This document shows positions 63,748 through 64,000 of a stretch of 64,000 nt of DNA, in pieces. A program made the translations under genes and the position numbers. The notes under the pieces were generated by a model that was not told the DNA's origin, did not search any database, and saw nothing but the letters and a program-made list of their open reading frames with translations. The first letter of the stretch is position 1, and every line of letters begins with the position of its first letter. Source of the DNA: Asterias rubens (taxonomy: Eukaryota; Echinodermata; Asteroidea; Forcipulatida; Asteriidae). Location of the stretch: NCBI RefSeq assembly GCF_902459465.1, contig NC_047068.1:21537195-21601194 (forward strand), given 5' to 3'.

Positions 63748-64000
63748 GTAAATATCAGTTCTGATAGCTTTTAGTTTTAGTCTTCAAAAAATGGCTGTGC
63801 TAGAGGGTTGGAGTATTAGGGCCTTGTTACACCAAGGATTCTGTACTTACACTTTATAGTAAGTGGTTGTCAGTTTTTATGTTATTTGTGCAATTTTCTT
63901 CTGTATGGAATTTTTCGGTCTGTTTGGTATGTTTGTATAATTTTTACTGATTGTTATTTGCTGTAACTTTTTATGGAGTTTTGCTGTATTTTGCGCATTC

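Larger units (their letters stand above)
58254..64000 (+). repeat. Second, near-identical copy of 52002-57753
   Basis: Offset about 6250 bases throughout, across exons, introns, the M6 element and the split SINE. Differences seen: few substitutions (for example 52038 A against 58290 C, 52279 A against 58531 G), homopolymer length changes and a 5-bp indel near 56253/62503. Most likely the other haplotype left in the assembly. Confidence 0.95.

Overview
This is a eukaryotic, metazoan window. It carries parts of two large intron-rich genes of the polycystin-1 (PKD1/REJ) family, lying head to tail on the + strand, and the introns are full of transposable elements. WSC, PKD and REJ modules, a GPS site, a PLAT domain and a polycystin channel region, together with a BEL/Pao LTR retrotransposon and many short inverted-repeat elements, suggest a marine invertebrate deuterostome. 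An echinoderm, possibly a sea star, is my best guess, but the sequence alone does not prove it.

Gene A (about 1321-26514) is the C-terminal half of one PKD1-like protein whose start lies outside the window. It runs from a damaged region before the GPS (1321-3371), through the GPS second half and TM1 (4062-4286), PLAT (4978-7537) and the TM2 region (16150-16392), to the polycystin/channel region (17014-25051) and a short C-terminal tail with its stop at 26514. Seventeen consecutive exons from 4062 join in perfect phase (1090 codons plus stop). The three exons upstream do not: they show an in-frame stop and frame changes, and the first is the last copy of a five-copy tandem exon duplication (668-1446). 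A complete BEL/Pao retrotransposon (8134-15774, identical 717-bp LTRs, 5-bp target duplication) sits in an intron between the PLAT and TM2 exons.

From 26515 to 30460 lies an intergenic stretch with inverted-repeat elements and a degenerate tandem repeat of about 145 bp.

Gene B (from ATG 30461) is the N-terminal part of a second PKD1-like protein. Nineteen exons to 57499 join in phase (2597 codons): signal peptide, two copies of an unnamed module of about 150 residues, a WSC domain, a PKD domain, a third copy of the module with a six-cysteine insert, many PKD domains (most in one 3.8-kb exon), and a REJ region. The gene then enters a 500-N gap (57754-58253). The sequence after the gap (58254-64000) is a near-identical second copy of 52002-57753, introns included, which looks like an unmerged haplotype rather than new gene content.

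The products of both genes would be large membrane receptors of the polycystin-1 type, with adhesive, glycosylated ectodomains, autoproteolysis at the GPS and a channel-like C-terminal region. In this family the partner is usually a polycystin-2 subunit; none is visible in the window.
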